The translations under genes and the position numbers were made by a program. Below are positions 50,821-57,285 of a stretch of 64,000 nt of DNA, in pieces; the stretch's first letter is position 1; each line of letters begins with the position of its first letter. The notes under the pieces were generated by a model, which was not told the DNA's origin, ran no database searches, and saw only the letters and a program-made list of their open reading frames with translations. The stretch is taken from assembly GCA_016297215.1 (NCBI GenBank), contig JAEDGZ010000007.1:1-64000 (forward strand). Reading direction: 5' to 3'. This DNA is from Paludibacteraceae bacterium (lineage in GTDB: Bacteria > Bacteroidota > Bacteroidia > Bacteroidales > Paludibacteraceae).

Positions 50821-52824
50821 TCACAGTCGCTCTTGGAGAAACCGCATAAACCGCCGATGAAGATGTGCGTAGTTGTTGCCTCGTTTCAGGAAGTGGTTGT
50901 CGTAGGGGTAGAGTTGCAGGTCAAACTGCTTGCCGGCTTCTACTAAGGCGTTGATATACTGCATACTGTGCTCTGGGTGTACGTTGTCGTCCGCCAAGCC
51001 GTGCACCAGCAGGAGGTTGCCTCTCAGGTCTTTCGCGCGGGGCAGCAGGCTGCTCTCGACATAGCCGAACTCGTTCACCTGCGGGCGGCGCATATAGCGC
51101 TCGGTGTAAGCGGCGTCGTACAGTTGCCAGTCGGTTACGGGTGCCACGGCGATGCCGCACTTGAACGGACTGTCTGCGCAAGACATCGTGCGCAGCGTCT
51201 GGTAGCCACCGTAACTCCATCCCCAGAGGCAGAGCCTGTCTTTGTCCACGTAGGGGAGGGACTGCATGTAGTGCGCCGCCGCTATCTGGTCTTCTGCCTC
51301 CACCTTGCCCAACTGCATGTAGGACGCATTGCGGAAGGCGCGTCCGCGGCAGTCGGTCCCGCGCGGGTCGAAGCATGCCACCACGTAGCCTTGCTCCGCG
51401 AGGTAGTACTCCCAGCGTTTGCGCCAACGGTTGAGCACCATCTGGCTCGCAGGACCGCTGTACTGCACCATCACCACGGGGTATTTCTTTTGTGCGTCGA
51501 AGCCCGCGGGCTTGATGATATAGCCGTTGAGCCCGCCGTCCGTCTTCACGAACTCCGCCTCGGGCAAGCCTGCCGCCTGCCAAGCCGCAGCCACCGCGGC
51601 GTTGTCTTTCACCACCTCCTTGCGCTGCACCGCCGCCGTCTTGGGGTTGACGGTATATAAGGTGTACTGTGGAGGAGTCGTCAGCGATTGGTAGCAGTCC
51701 AACATGCGGCGGTAGTCCGCCGAGAAACGCAGGCTGTGCATACCGTCGTCGGGTGTGAGCGGTGTGGTGGTGCCTTTCTTCAGGTTCAGCGCCATGCCCT
51801 GTCGCGTGAGCGGCGTGGTCGCTTGACAATAGTAGAGCATACCGTTCTGCTCGTCGTAGCCGTAGATTTCGGTCAGGTCAATGCCGTCTGCCGTCAGTTG
51901 GCGGAGCATCTTCCCCTGCGCAGAGTAGAGATAAGCACTGCGCCAACCATTGCGCTCCGAGAGCACGATGAAGCGGTTGTCCGACAGCCATTGCCACTCG
52001 TCAAAGAGTTGGAAATCAATGAGGTAGTCCTTCGACTCCTCCTTGTAGAGCGGGCTCACCACGGTCGATTTGGGGTTGCAGGAGAGCAGTTCCTGCCTGT
52101 TCTGGTCGCGGTTGAGTTTCAACACCAGCAATTGCGCCGGCTGGTCTTTGACGATGTTTGTCCAGCGCAAGCGCGGCAGGTAGCATTCTTCATCGCCGGT
52201 ATGTGTGGGAATGGTGCGTATGGCTTTGGTAGCAATGTCATAGACGCAGAGCGTGGCACGGGGGATGGTCTTGCCCGCGCGCGCATAGCGTATAGTAAGG
52301 TCCGGCAAGACGCAACTATCCACCGCCGACTGGTCCAAGCGGATGAACGCCAACTGCTTGGAGTCGGGCGAGAAAGCGAAGAGACAAGTGGTGGAGAACT
52401 CCTCCTCGTAGAGCCAATCGGCTACGCCGTTGATGATATTCGGGTTCTCGTCGTTGGTTACCGCCACCTCCGTGCCGAAGTCCAACTTGTGGAGATAGAG
52501 GTTGTTGCCCTTGGCGAAAGCGACGTAGCGTCCGTTGGGCGACATGACGGCATCGCGTACCGCACAGTCCGTCAGCGGCTTACGCGTTTGTTTAAGTGTA
52601 TCAAGGATAGTGTAATCCGCCAAGAAAGAGCGGCGGAAGAGGGATTGCTGATTGGCGTATTCGAGGCGGTAGCGCCCTGCGGGAACATTGCCAAGAAGGC
52701 TGTCCATCTGCACCTCGGAGAGGGTCTCTGCGTCGTACTTGCCGCCTAAAATATCATCGAGTGTATCCGCTTGCACCAAGAAAGGCGCAACAAAAAACAA
52801 AATCAGTATCAAGCAATGCTTCAT
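50821..52824 (-). CDS. S9-family dipeptidyl peptidase IV-like serine peptidase
   Basis: 667 residues with a signal peptide (1-19). N-terminal beta-propeller (about 60-430) with WLYEEEF, the Glu pair that binds the substrate amino terminus in DPP4. C-terminal alpha/beta hydrolase with PVVMVQYSGPASQ, catalytic Ser in LWGWSYGGYQTL (about 540-551), Asp in GLADDNVHPEHS and His in YDNHFLKRG. It removes X-Pro or similar dipeptides in the periplasm. At 667 residues it is somewhat shorter than the usual 700-730 of Bacteroidales DPP4. Standard promoter at 52871-52902. It may be the first gene of a unit with the MFS and regulator. Confidence 0.92.
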   Translation of the reverse strand: MKHCLILILFFVAPFLVQADTLDDILGGKYDAETLSEVQMDSLLGNVPAGRYRLEYANQQSLFRRSFLADYTILDTLKQTRKPLTDCAVRDAVMSPNGRYVAFAKGNNLYLHKLDFGTEVAVTNDENPNIINGVADWLYEEEFSTTCLFAFSPDSKQLAFIRLDQSAVDSCVLPDLTIRYARAGKTIPRATLCVYDIATKAIRTIPTHTGDEECYLPRLRWTNIVKDQPAQLLVLKLNRDQNRQELLSCNPKSTVVSPLYKEESKDYLIDFQLFDEWQWLSDNRFIVLSERNGWRSAYLYSAQGKMLRQLTADGIDLTEIYGYDEQNGMLYYCQATTPLTRQGMALNLKKGTTTPLTPDDGMHSLRFSADYRRMLDCYQSLTTPPQYTLYTVNPKTAAVQRKEVVKDNAAVAAAWQAAGLPEAEFVKTDGGLNGYIIKPAGFDAQKKYPVVMVQYSGPASQMVLNRWRKRWEYYLAEQGYVVACFDPRGTDCRGRAFRNASYMQLGKVEAEDQIAAAHYMQSLPYVDKDRLCLWGWSYGGYQTLRTMSCADSPFKCGIAVAPVTDWQLYDAAYTERYMRRPQVNEFGYVESSLLPRAKDLRGNLLLVHGLADDNVHPEHSMQYINALVEAGKQFDLQLYPYDNHFLKRGNNYAHLHRRFMRFLQERL

Positions 52825-52870
52825 AACGTATTTTCGTTTGGGTTTTGTTCGTTTTTTTTCATTTTCGGCG

Positions 52871-52902
52871 CAAAATTACGCTTTTTTTTCGGTTTATGCA
52901 AA
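52871..52902 (-). promoter_or_regulatory. Promoter of the DPP4-like gene
   Basis: Minus strand: TTTG (52902-52899), 20-bp spacer, TAATTTTG (52878-52871). Confidence 0.87.
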
Positions 52903-52938
52903 TTCTTTACCTTTATTTTTGATTTACCCTCCCTAAAA

Positions 52939-52970
52939 TTTGGTCAGCCATTATTTTTTTACTACCTTTG
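52939..52970 (+). promoter_or_regulatory. Promoter of the SDR-kinase-nucleotidyltransferase group
   Basis: TTTG (52939-52942), 20-bp spacer, TACCTTTG (52963-52970). It is divergent from the DPP4 promoter, with the two -33 boxes only about 36 bp apart. Confidence 0.87.
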
Positions 52971-53082
52971 CACTCGCAAAGAGAAACTACAATTGAGTTT
53001 AGTGTGGAGAGTTTAGAGTTGAGCGATGATTAAACTCTTAACACTCAACTCTCAATACTCAACTCTCAACTCAAAAACAACC

Positions 53083-53835
53083 ATGATTACTTTTATCACA
53101 GGTGCATCGTCGGGCATAGGCGCGGCGTGCGCAAAGAAGTTCGCCCAAGGGGGCTATGACCTGATTCTGAACGCTCGTAACGTGGAGCGGCTGGAAGCGT
53201 TACAAAAAGAGATAGAGACCTCCTATGGCAGGCGGGTGTTGCTGTTGCCCTTCGATGTCCGCGACCGTCAGGCAGCGCGCATGGCGGTCAATAACCTGCC
53301 CACGGAATGGCAGGATATAGACGTGCTCATCAACAACGCAGGGCTCGCGCTCGGGCTCGACAAAGAGTACGAAGGCAACGAAACCGACTACGACACGATG
53401 ATAGAGACCAACATCACCGCCCTCTTGATGATGACGCGGCTCGTAGTGCCCGCCATGGTCAAGCGCGGCAAGGGGCATATCATCAACATTGGCTCCGTGG
53501 CTGGCGATGCTGCCTACCCGGGTGGCTCCGTCTATTGCGCCACCAAAGCAGCGGTGAAGACCCTGTCGGACGGCTTGCGTATGGACCTCGCGCCCACGCC
53601 CCTGCGCGTTACGAACATCAAACCCGGGCTCGTAGAGACCAACTTCAGCGTTACCCGTTTCCACGGCGACAAAGAGCGGGCAGACAATGTCTATAAGGGC
53701 ATCAAGCCGCTGACGGGAGAGGACATAGCCGACGTGGCGCTATATGCGGCAAGCGCACCCGCACACGTGCAAGTGGCAGAGGTGCTGGTGCTCGCCACCC
53801 ACCAAGCCTCCGGCAGCGTGGTACATCGGGAATGA
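53083..53835 (+). CDS. Short-chain dehydrogenase/reductase (YdfG-like)
   Basis: 250 residues from the ATG at 53083; the open frame before it is a CTCAACTCTCAA intergenic repeat. Classical SDR: TGASSGIGAACAKKFAQGGYDLIL at the N-terminus (NADP binding), NNAGLALG, GSVAGDAAYPGGSVYCATKAAV containing the catalytic Ser and YxxxK (about 138-156), and KPGLVETNF. It most resembles YdfG-type enzymes acting on 3-hydroxy acids such as serine or 3-hydroxypropionate, but the exact substrate is unsure. It is first in a plus-strand run with the kinase-RapZ fusion and nucleotidyltransferase, 85 bp apart. Confidence 0.9.
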   Translation: MITFITGASSGIGAACAKKFAQGGYDLILNARNVERLEALQKEIETSYGRRVLLLPFDVRDRQAARMAVNNLPTEWQDIDVLINNAGLALGLDKEYEGNETDYDTMIETNITALLMMTRLVVPAMVKRGKGHIINIGSVAGDAAYPGGSVYCATKAAVKTLSDGLRMDLAPTPLRVTNIKPGLVETNFSVTRFHGDKERADNVYKGIKPLTGEDIADVALYAASAPAHVQVAEVLVLATHQASGSVVHRE

Positions 53836-53920
53836 TGAATTATGAATTATGAGCGCTCATGCTCTGAATGCTCCGAATATTCTGATTACTCCGACAATCT
53901 TCAAATTTTCAAATTGCTTC

Positions 53921-55306
53921 ATGCGTTCCGGTAGCAACAGACAATACACTCGAGAGGTGCGAGCAGACGACAGCACCTATATCCGCGTGGCAGGCACCTG
54001 CCTCGAGGAGAATCATGCGTTCATCACCCTCGCCCGCCATTTCCGCAGCAAAGGGCTGCCCGTGCCCGAAATCTATGAGGTAAGCAACGATGAGATGGTC
54101 TATACTCAAGAGGACTTGGGCGACACCCTGCTCTTCGACTACATCCGCCACGGGCGCGAGACGGGCTGTTTCTCCGAGGAGGAGAAAAGCATGCTCCGCC
54201 GCGTCATTCGCCTGCTGCCGCATGTACAGACAGAGGGCACCGAGGGACTTGACTGGAGCGTATGTTACCCTGTCCCCGCTTTCGACCGCCAGTCCATCTT
54301 CTGGGACTTGAACTATTTCAAGTACTGCTACCTGAAAGCCACGCAGCAGGACTTCTCCGAGCCTGCATTAGAGGCGGACTTCAATCGGCTGGCGGACACG
54401 TTGCTCGCCTTCCCATGCACGGGATTCATGTACCGCGATTTCCAGTCTCGCAACGTGATGGTGCGCGACAGAGTGCCCTATCTCATTGATTTCCAAGGCG
54501 GAAGACGTGGTCCCTTGCTCTATGACCTTGTCTCCTTCCTCTGGCAAGCCAAAGCGAACTTCCCCGCCGCGCTCCGCCAAGAACTAATAGCGGAATACGA
54601 AGACGAACTGCACCACATACCCGAGGCAGGGCGATATATCTCCCTGCCGATTGGGGAGGCACACGTGGGGGTATTCGTCCTCTTCCGCACTTTGCAGGTG
54701 CTGGGAGCCTACGGCTTCCGCGGCTATTTCGAGCGCAAGCCCCATTTCTTGCAGTCTATCCCCTTTGCCCTGCGCAATGCCGCGGAGTTGCTGCGCGAGC
54801 AGCCTGCGCTGGCGAGTGCGTATCCTGAGATAAGCCGTGTGCTGCTTGCAGTGGGAGAGTCGGTGCTTGACCGCAGGCGAGACGCCTGCGTCCCCAGTGA
54901 GGGCAACACGCCGCTCACCGTTACCGTCTGCTCGTTCTCCTTCAAGAAAGGCATCCCGGAGGATAAGTCGGGCAACGGCGGCGGCTATGTCTTCGACTGC
55001 CGCTCCACCCACAACCCGGGCAAGTACGAGCAGTACAAACACCTGACGGGCAAAGACCAACCCGTGATAGATTTCTTGGAGCAGGACGGCGAGATACTGA
55101 CATTCTTGGAAAGCGTCTATCGCCTCATTGACCACCATGTAGAGCGTTTTCTGGAGCGCGGGTTTTCCCACTTGCAAATCGCTTTCGGATGCACAGGCGG
55201 GCAACACCGCTCCGTCTATTCCGCCGAAGCCGCGGCGCGCCATCTGCGTGAGCGATTTCCGAACATCCATATCGAACTCTTCCATCGCGAGCAACCCCAC
55301 CTATGA
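53921..55306 (+). CDS. AmgK-like sugar kinase fused to a RapZ C-terminal domain
   Basis: 461 residues; ATG at 53921 chosen because GSNRQYTRE right after it matches the family N-terminus, although most relatives have 20-30 residues before it. The N-terminal domain (about 1-310) is an aminoglycoside-phosphotransferase fold with GFMYRDFQSRNVMV (catalytic Asp) and YLIDFQGGRRGPLLYDLVSFL, as in AmgK, the anomeric MurNAc/GlcNAc kinase of cell-wall recycling. The C-terminal domain (about 335-461) is RapZ-like: VFDCRSTHNPG, KDQPVIDFLE and FGCTGGQHRSVYSAE, the glucosamine-6-phosphate-binding half of RapZ in E. coli. An R1 palindrome codes the linker. The next gene starts within its stop (ATGA). No RapZ N-terminal ATPase is present. 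Confidence 0.83.
   Translation: MRSGSNRQYTREVRADDSTYIRVAGTCLEENHAFITLARHFRSKGLPVPEIYEVSNDEMVYTQEDLGDTLLFDYIRHGRETGCFSEEEKSMLRRVIRLLPHVQTEGTEGLDWSVCYPVPAFDRQSIFWDLNYFKYCYLKATQQDFSEPALEADFNRLADTLLAFPCTGFMYRDFQSRNVMVRDRVPYLIDFQGGRRGPLLYDLVSFLWQAKANFPAALRQELIAEYEDELHHIPEAGRYISLPIGEAHVGVFVLFRTLQVLGAYGFRGYFERKPHFLQSIPFALRNAAELLREQPALASAYPEISRVLLAVGESVLDRRRDACVPSEGNTPLTVTVCSFSFKKGIPEDKSGNGGGYVFDCRSTHNPGKYEQYKHLTGKDQPVIDFLEQDGEILTFLESVYRLIDHHVERFLERGFSHLQIAFGCTGGQHRSVYSAEAAARHLRERFPNIHIELFHREQPHL
54873..54889 (+). repeat. R1 palindrome in frame inside the kinase-RapZ gene
   Basis: GCAGGCGAGACGCCTGC, then GTCCCCAGTGA to 54900, matching the intergenic copy at 50789-50815. It encodes RRRDACVPSE in the linker between the two domains. 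Confidence 0.88.
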
Positions 55307-56073
55307 ACGCCATGATTTTCGCCGCAGGGCTCGGCACCCGTCTCAAGCCCTTCACCGACAGCCATCCCAAAGCCCTCCTACCCCTCGCATGCAAGACCCT
55401 GCTCCAATGGCAGATAGAGCAACTGCATGCTGCCGGCATCACTGACATCGTGGTCAATGTGCACCACCATGCCGAGCAGATAATCGACTACCTGCAAAGG
55501 CAGGATTTCGGCTGCCATATCCGTATCAGCGATGAGCGCGCTGCATTGCTCGACACCGGCGGCGGCTTGCGCAAAGCCATGCACGAAGCCGCAGCAGACA
55601 CGGACGACACCCCGTGGCTGGTATGCAACGTGGACATACTGAGCAACATCCGCCTGCCGCAGTTTATCCAAAGCCATCGTCCAAAAGACCTTGCCACGCT
55701 CGTGGTGAGTCAACGGCAGACGCAGCGCTACCTCCTCTTCGATGCCGACCAACTTCTCAAAGGATGGACGAACATCACAACGGGGGAACTCCGCCCACAA
55801 ACACTCCCCTCCGAAACTGCGGTGCAATACGCCCTACTCGCTTTCTCCGGCATGCAGATCGTCTCCCCGCGGCTGTTACCCTATATGGATGAGGTAGCAA
55901 AAGAAAAGGGCGATAAGTTTTCGCTTATCGACCTTTATCTATCTATCTGCGAGCACCATCCCGAAGAGGTACTGCGCGCTTATATCCCTGCCGACTACCG
56001 CATGATGGACGTAGGCAAAACCGCCCAACTGAAAGACGCAGAGCGCTTCGCCGAGCAATTAACCGTCCGATGA
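55303..56073 (+). CDS. Sugar-1-phosphate nucleotidyltransferase (MurU/HddC-like)
   Basis: 256 residues. Nucleotidyltransferase signature MIFAAGLGTRLKPFTDSHPKALLPLA at residues 3-28, DTGGGLRKAM (about 86-95), VCNVDILSN (metal-binding Asp, about 108-116), then an FSLIDLYLSI...VGKTAQLKDAERF C-terminus typical of MurU or mannose-1-phosphate guanylyltransferase-type enzymes. It overlaps the AmgK-like kinase by 4 bp. The kinase/nucleotidyltransferase pair is the same as AmgK-MurU, which converts MurNAc to UDP-MurNAc in Pseudomonas. D-glycero-D-manno-heptose activation (HddA/HddC) is the main alternative. Confidence 0.85.
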   Translation: MNAMIFAAGLGTRLKPFTDSHPKALLPLACKTLLQWQIEQLHAAGITDIVVNVHHHAEQIIDYLQRQDFGCHIRISDERAALLDTGGGLRKAMHEAAADTDDTPWLVCNVDILSNIRLPQFIQSHRPKDLATLVVSQRQTQRYLLFDADQLLKGWTNITTGELRPQTLPSETAVQYALLAFSGMQIVSPRLLPYMDEVAKEKGDKFSLIDLYLSICEHHPEEVLRAYIPADYRMMDVGKTAQLKDAERFAEQLTVR

Positions 56074-56101
56074 CCACCCGATACATTCAGCCAAATAAAC
56101 C

Positions 56102-56572
56102 ATGAGAATTAAGTTATTAGTCGTTGGCAAAACCACCGATAGCCGCATCGTTTCACTGATAGAAGATTATCAAAATCGCCTAAGACACTATGTGCCTTTC
56201 TCGTTGGAGGTGCTGCCGGAGTTGCGAAATGCCAAGTCGCTGAGCGAAGAGCAGCAGAAGACGGCGGAGGGCGAGATGATTCTCAAAACCGTATCTGCTG
56301 CCGAAGAAATGATATTGCTGGATGAGCACGGCAAGGAGTTTCGGTCAGTGGAGTTCAGCGAGTATTTGCAGAAGAAGATGTCTGCGGGGCGGGATATCGT
56401 GTTTGTAGTGGGCGGTCCATACGGTTTCTCGGAGGCAGTCTATGCACGCGCCAACAGCAAAATCTCCTTGAGCAAGATGACCTTCTCCCATCAGATGGTG
56501 CGCCTATTCTTTGTAGAGCAGATATACCGCGCCATGACCATCCTCCGCCATGAACCCTACCACCACGAATAG
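56102..56572 (+). CDS. rlmH: 23S rRNA (pseudouridine1915-N3)-methyltransferase
   Basis: 156 residues, the normal size of RlmH. SPOUT methyltransferase with LLDEHGKEFRSVEFSEYLQ (about 76-94), FVVGGPYGFSEAVYARA (about 101-117), and the trefoil-knot end KISLSKMTFSHQMVRLFFVEQIYRAMTILRHEPYHHE. It methylates pseudouridine 1915 in helix 69 of 23S rRNA on assembled 70S ribosomes. It follows the nucleotidyltransferase by 28 bp and precedes tRNA-Leu and rpsU, a local translation-related cluster. Confidence 0.97.
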   Translation: MRIKLLVVGKTTDSRIVSLIEDYQNRLRHYVPFSLEVLPELRNAKSLSEEQQKTAEGEMILKTVSAAEEMILLDEHGKEFRSVEFSEYLQKKMSAGRDIVFVVGGPYGFSEAVYARANSKISLSKMTFSHQMVRLFFVEQIYRAMTILRHEPYHHE

Positions 56573-56589
56573 GGCTCTACTATCTCTAC

Positions 56590-56670
56590 AAACATATAAT
56601 TATCGTTAATTATTCATATAATTTACACACCGATGCTCCTCAATAACTGCAATTATGGCAAATTACATGT
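56590..56670. repeat. Diverged AT-rich palindrome copy
   Basis: AACATATAATTATCGTTAAT begins the element, with a degenerate right arm CAAATTACATGT. It lies between rlmH and the tRNA promoter. Confidence 0.5.
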
Positions 56671-56707
56671 CAGAACGTAGTTTTTTTTTGAAAAAAATGC
56701 CAGAAAA

Positions 56708-56739
56708 TTTGGTTATTTAAAAAAAAAGCCGTACCTTTG
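56708..56739 (+). promoter_or_regulatory. Promoter of tRNA-Leu (and probably rpsU)
   Basis: TTTG (56708-56711), 20-bp spacer, TACCTTTG (56732-56739), 22 bp before the tRNA 5' end. Confidence 0.88.
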
Positions 56740-56761
56740 CACCCGCTTTCAATGAGAGCAG

Positions 56762-56843
56762 GCCCAGATGGCGGAATCGGTAGACGCGCTGGTCTCAAAC
56801 ACCAGTGGAGCAATCCGTGCCGGTTCGACCCCGGCTCTGGGTA
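56762..56843 (+). tRNA. tRNA-Leu (anticodon CAA)
   Basis: 82 nt including the discriminator A; no encoded CCA. The acceptor stem GCCCAGA pairs with TCTGGGT. Anticodon stem CTGGT/ACCAG encloses loop CTCAAAC, giving anticodon CAA (reads UUG). The long variable arm (GGAGCAATCC) is that of a class II tRNA, and the T loop is GTTCGACC. Confidence 0.96.
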
Positions 56844-56847
56844 CTCA

Positions 56848-56868
56848 AGGGCGGTTCATACCGCCCTA
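56848..56868 (+). terminator. Hairpin between tRNA-Leu and rpsU
   Basis: AGGGCGGT-TCAT-ACCGCCCT with no strong T run. It may be a weak terminator or a processing hairpin; rpsU could still be read from the tRNA promoter. Confidence 0.5.
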
Positions 56869-56951
56869 ATGTTTAACAATAGGGTCAAGCGGAAGACTTA
56901 AAAATGACGCTATCCAACTCTAAATCTCGTAAATCGGGAGAGAGTAACTGA

Positions 56952-56960
56952 AAAGGAGGT
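56952..56960 (+). promoter_or_regulatory. Strong Shine-Dalgarno sequence of rpsU
   Basis: AAAGGAGGTG centred 8 nt before the ATG at 56968. It is striking because Bacteroidota genes, including the others in this window, normally lack such sites. Known work in this phylum links it to autoregulation by bS21, which helps occlude the 16S anti-SD. Confidence 0.85.
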
Positions 56961-56967
56961 GTATGCA

Positions 56968-57162
56968 ATGATCGTAGTACCGGTGAAAGAAGGCGAGAAC
57001 ATTGAGCGCGCGATTAAGAAATTCAAACGCAAATTCGACAAGACAGGTGTCATCAAGGAGTTGCGCCGTCGTCAACAGTTCAACAAGCCGTCGGAGGTAA
57101 AGCGTGTGAAAATGGCGCATGCTAAGTACGTACAATCGCTCCACGCACACGATGATATGTAA
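56968..57162 (+). CDS. rpsU: Ribosomal protein bS21
   Basis: 64 residues: MIVVPVKEGENIERAIKKFK...FDKTGVIKELRRRQQFNKPS, the bS21 family. ATG at 56968 chosen over an in-frame GTG at 56959 because the GTG lies inside the Shine-Dalgarno sequence and family members start MIVV. It is a 30S component near the 3' end of 16S rRNA. In Bacteroidota bS21 helps sequester the anti-Shine-Dalgarno, so most mRNAs do not use it. rpsU itself keeps a strong site. It is downstream of tRNA-Leu. Confidence 0.97.
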   Translation: MIVVPVKEGENIERAIKKFKRKFDKTGVIKELRRRQQFNKPSEVKRVKMAHAKYVQSLHAHDDM

Positions 57163-57164
57163 TT

Positions 57165-57210
57165 TAATTATGAATTAAGAATTATGAATTATGAGGGCGT
57201 ATGCTCTATA
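57165..57210. repeat. AATTATGAATTAAGAATT-type repeat
   Basis: AATTATGAATTAAGAATTAT followed by a GAGGGCGTATGCTCT palindrome-like tail. Similar copies lie at 53833-53868 (GAATTATGAATTATGAG, then CGCTCATGCTCT) and 59380-59412. Confidence 0.65.
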
Positions 57211-57246
57211 AATAATTGAAATTCTAATTCAAAAATTACGTATAGA

Positions 57247-57281
57247 AAAATGCTGCTTAACAATGAGTTAGGCAGCATTTT
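57247..57281 (-). terminator. Terminator after recG
   Basis: AAAATGCTGCTTAA / TTAGGCAGCATTTT stem, beginning 5 nt after the recG stop, with T runs in the minus transcript. Confidence 0.88.
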
Positions 57282-57285
57282 TGTT

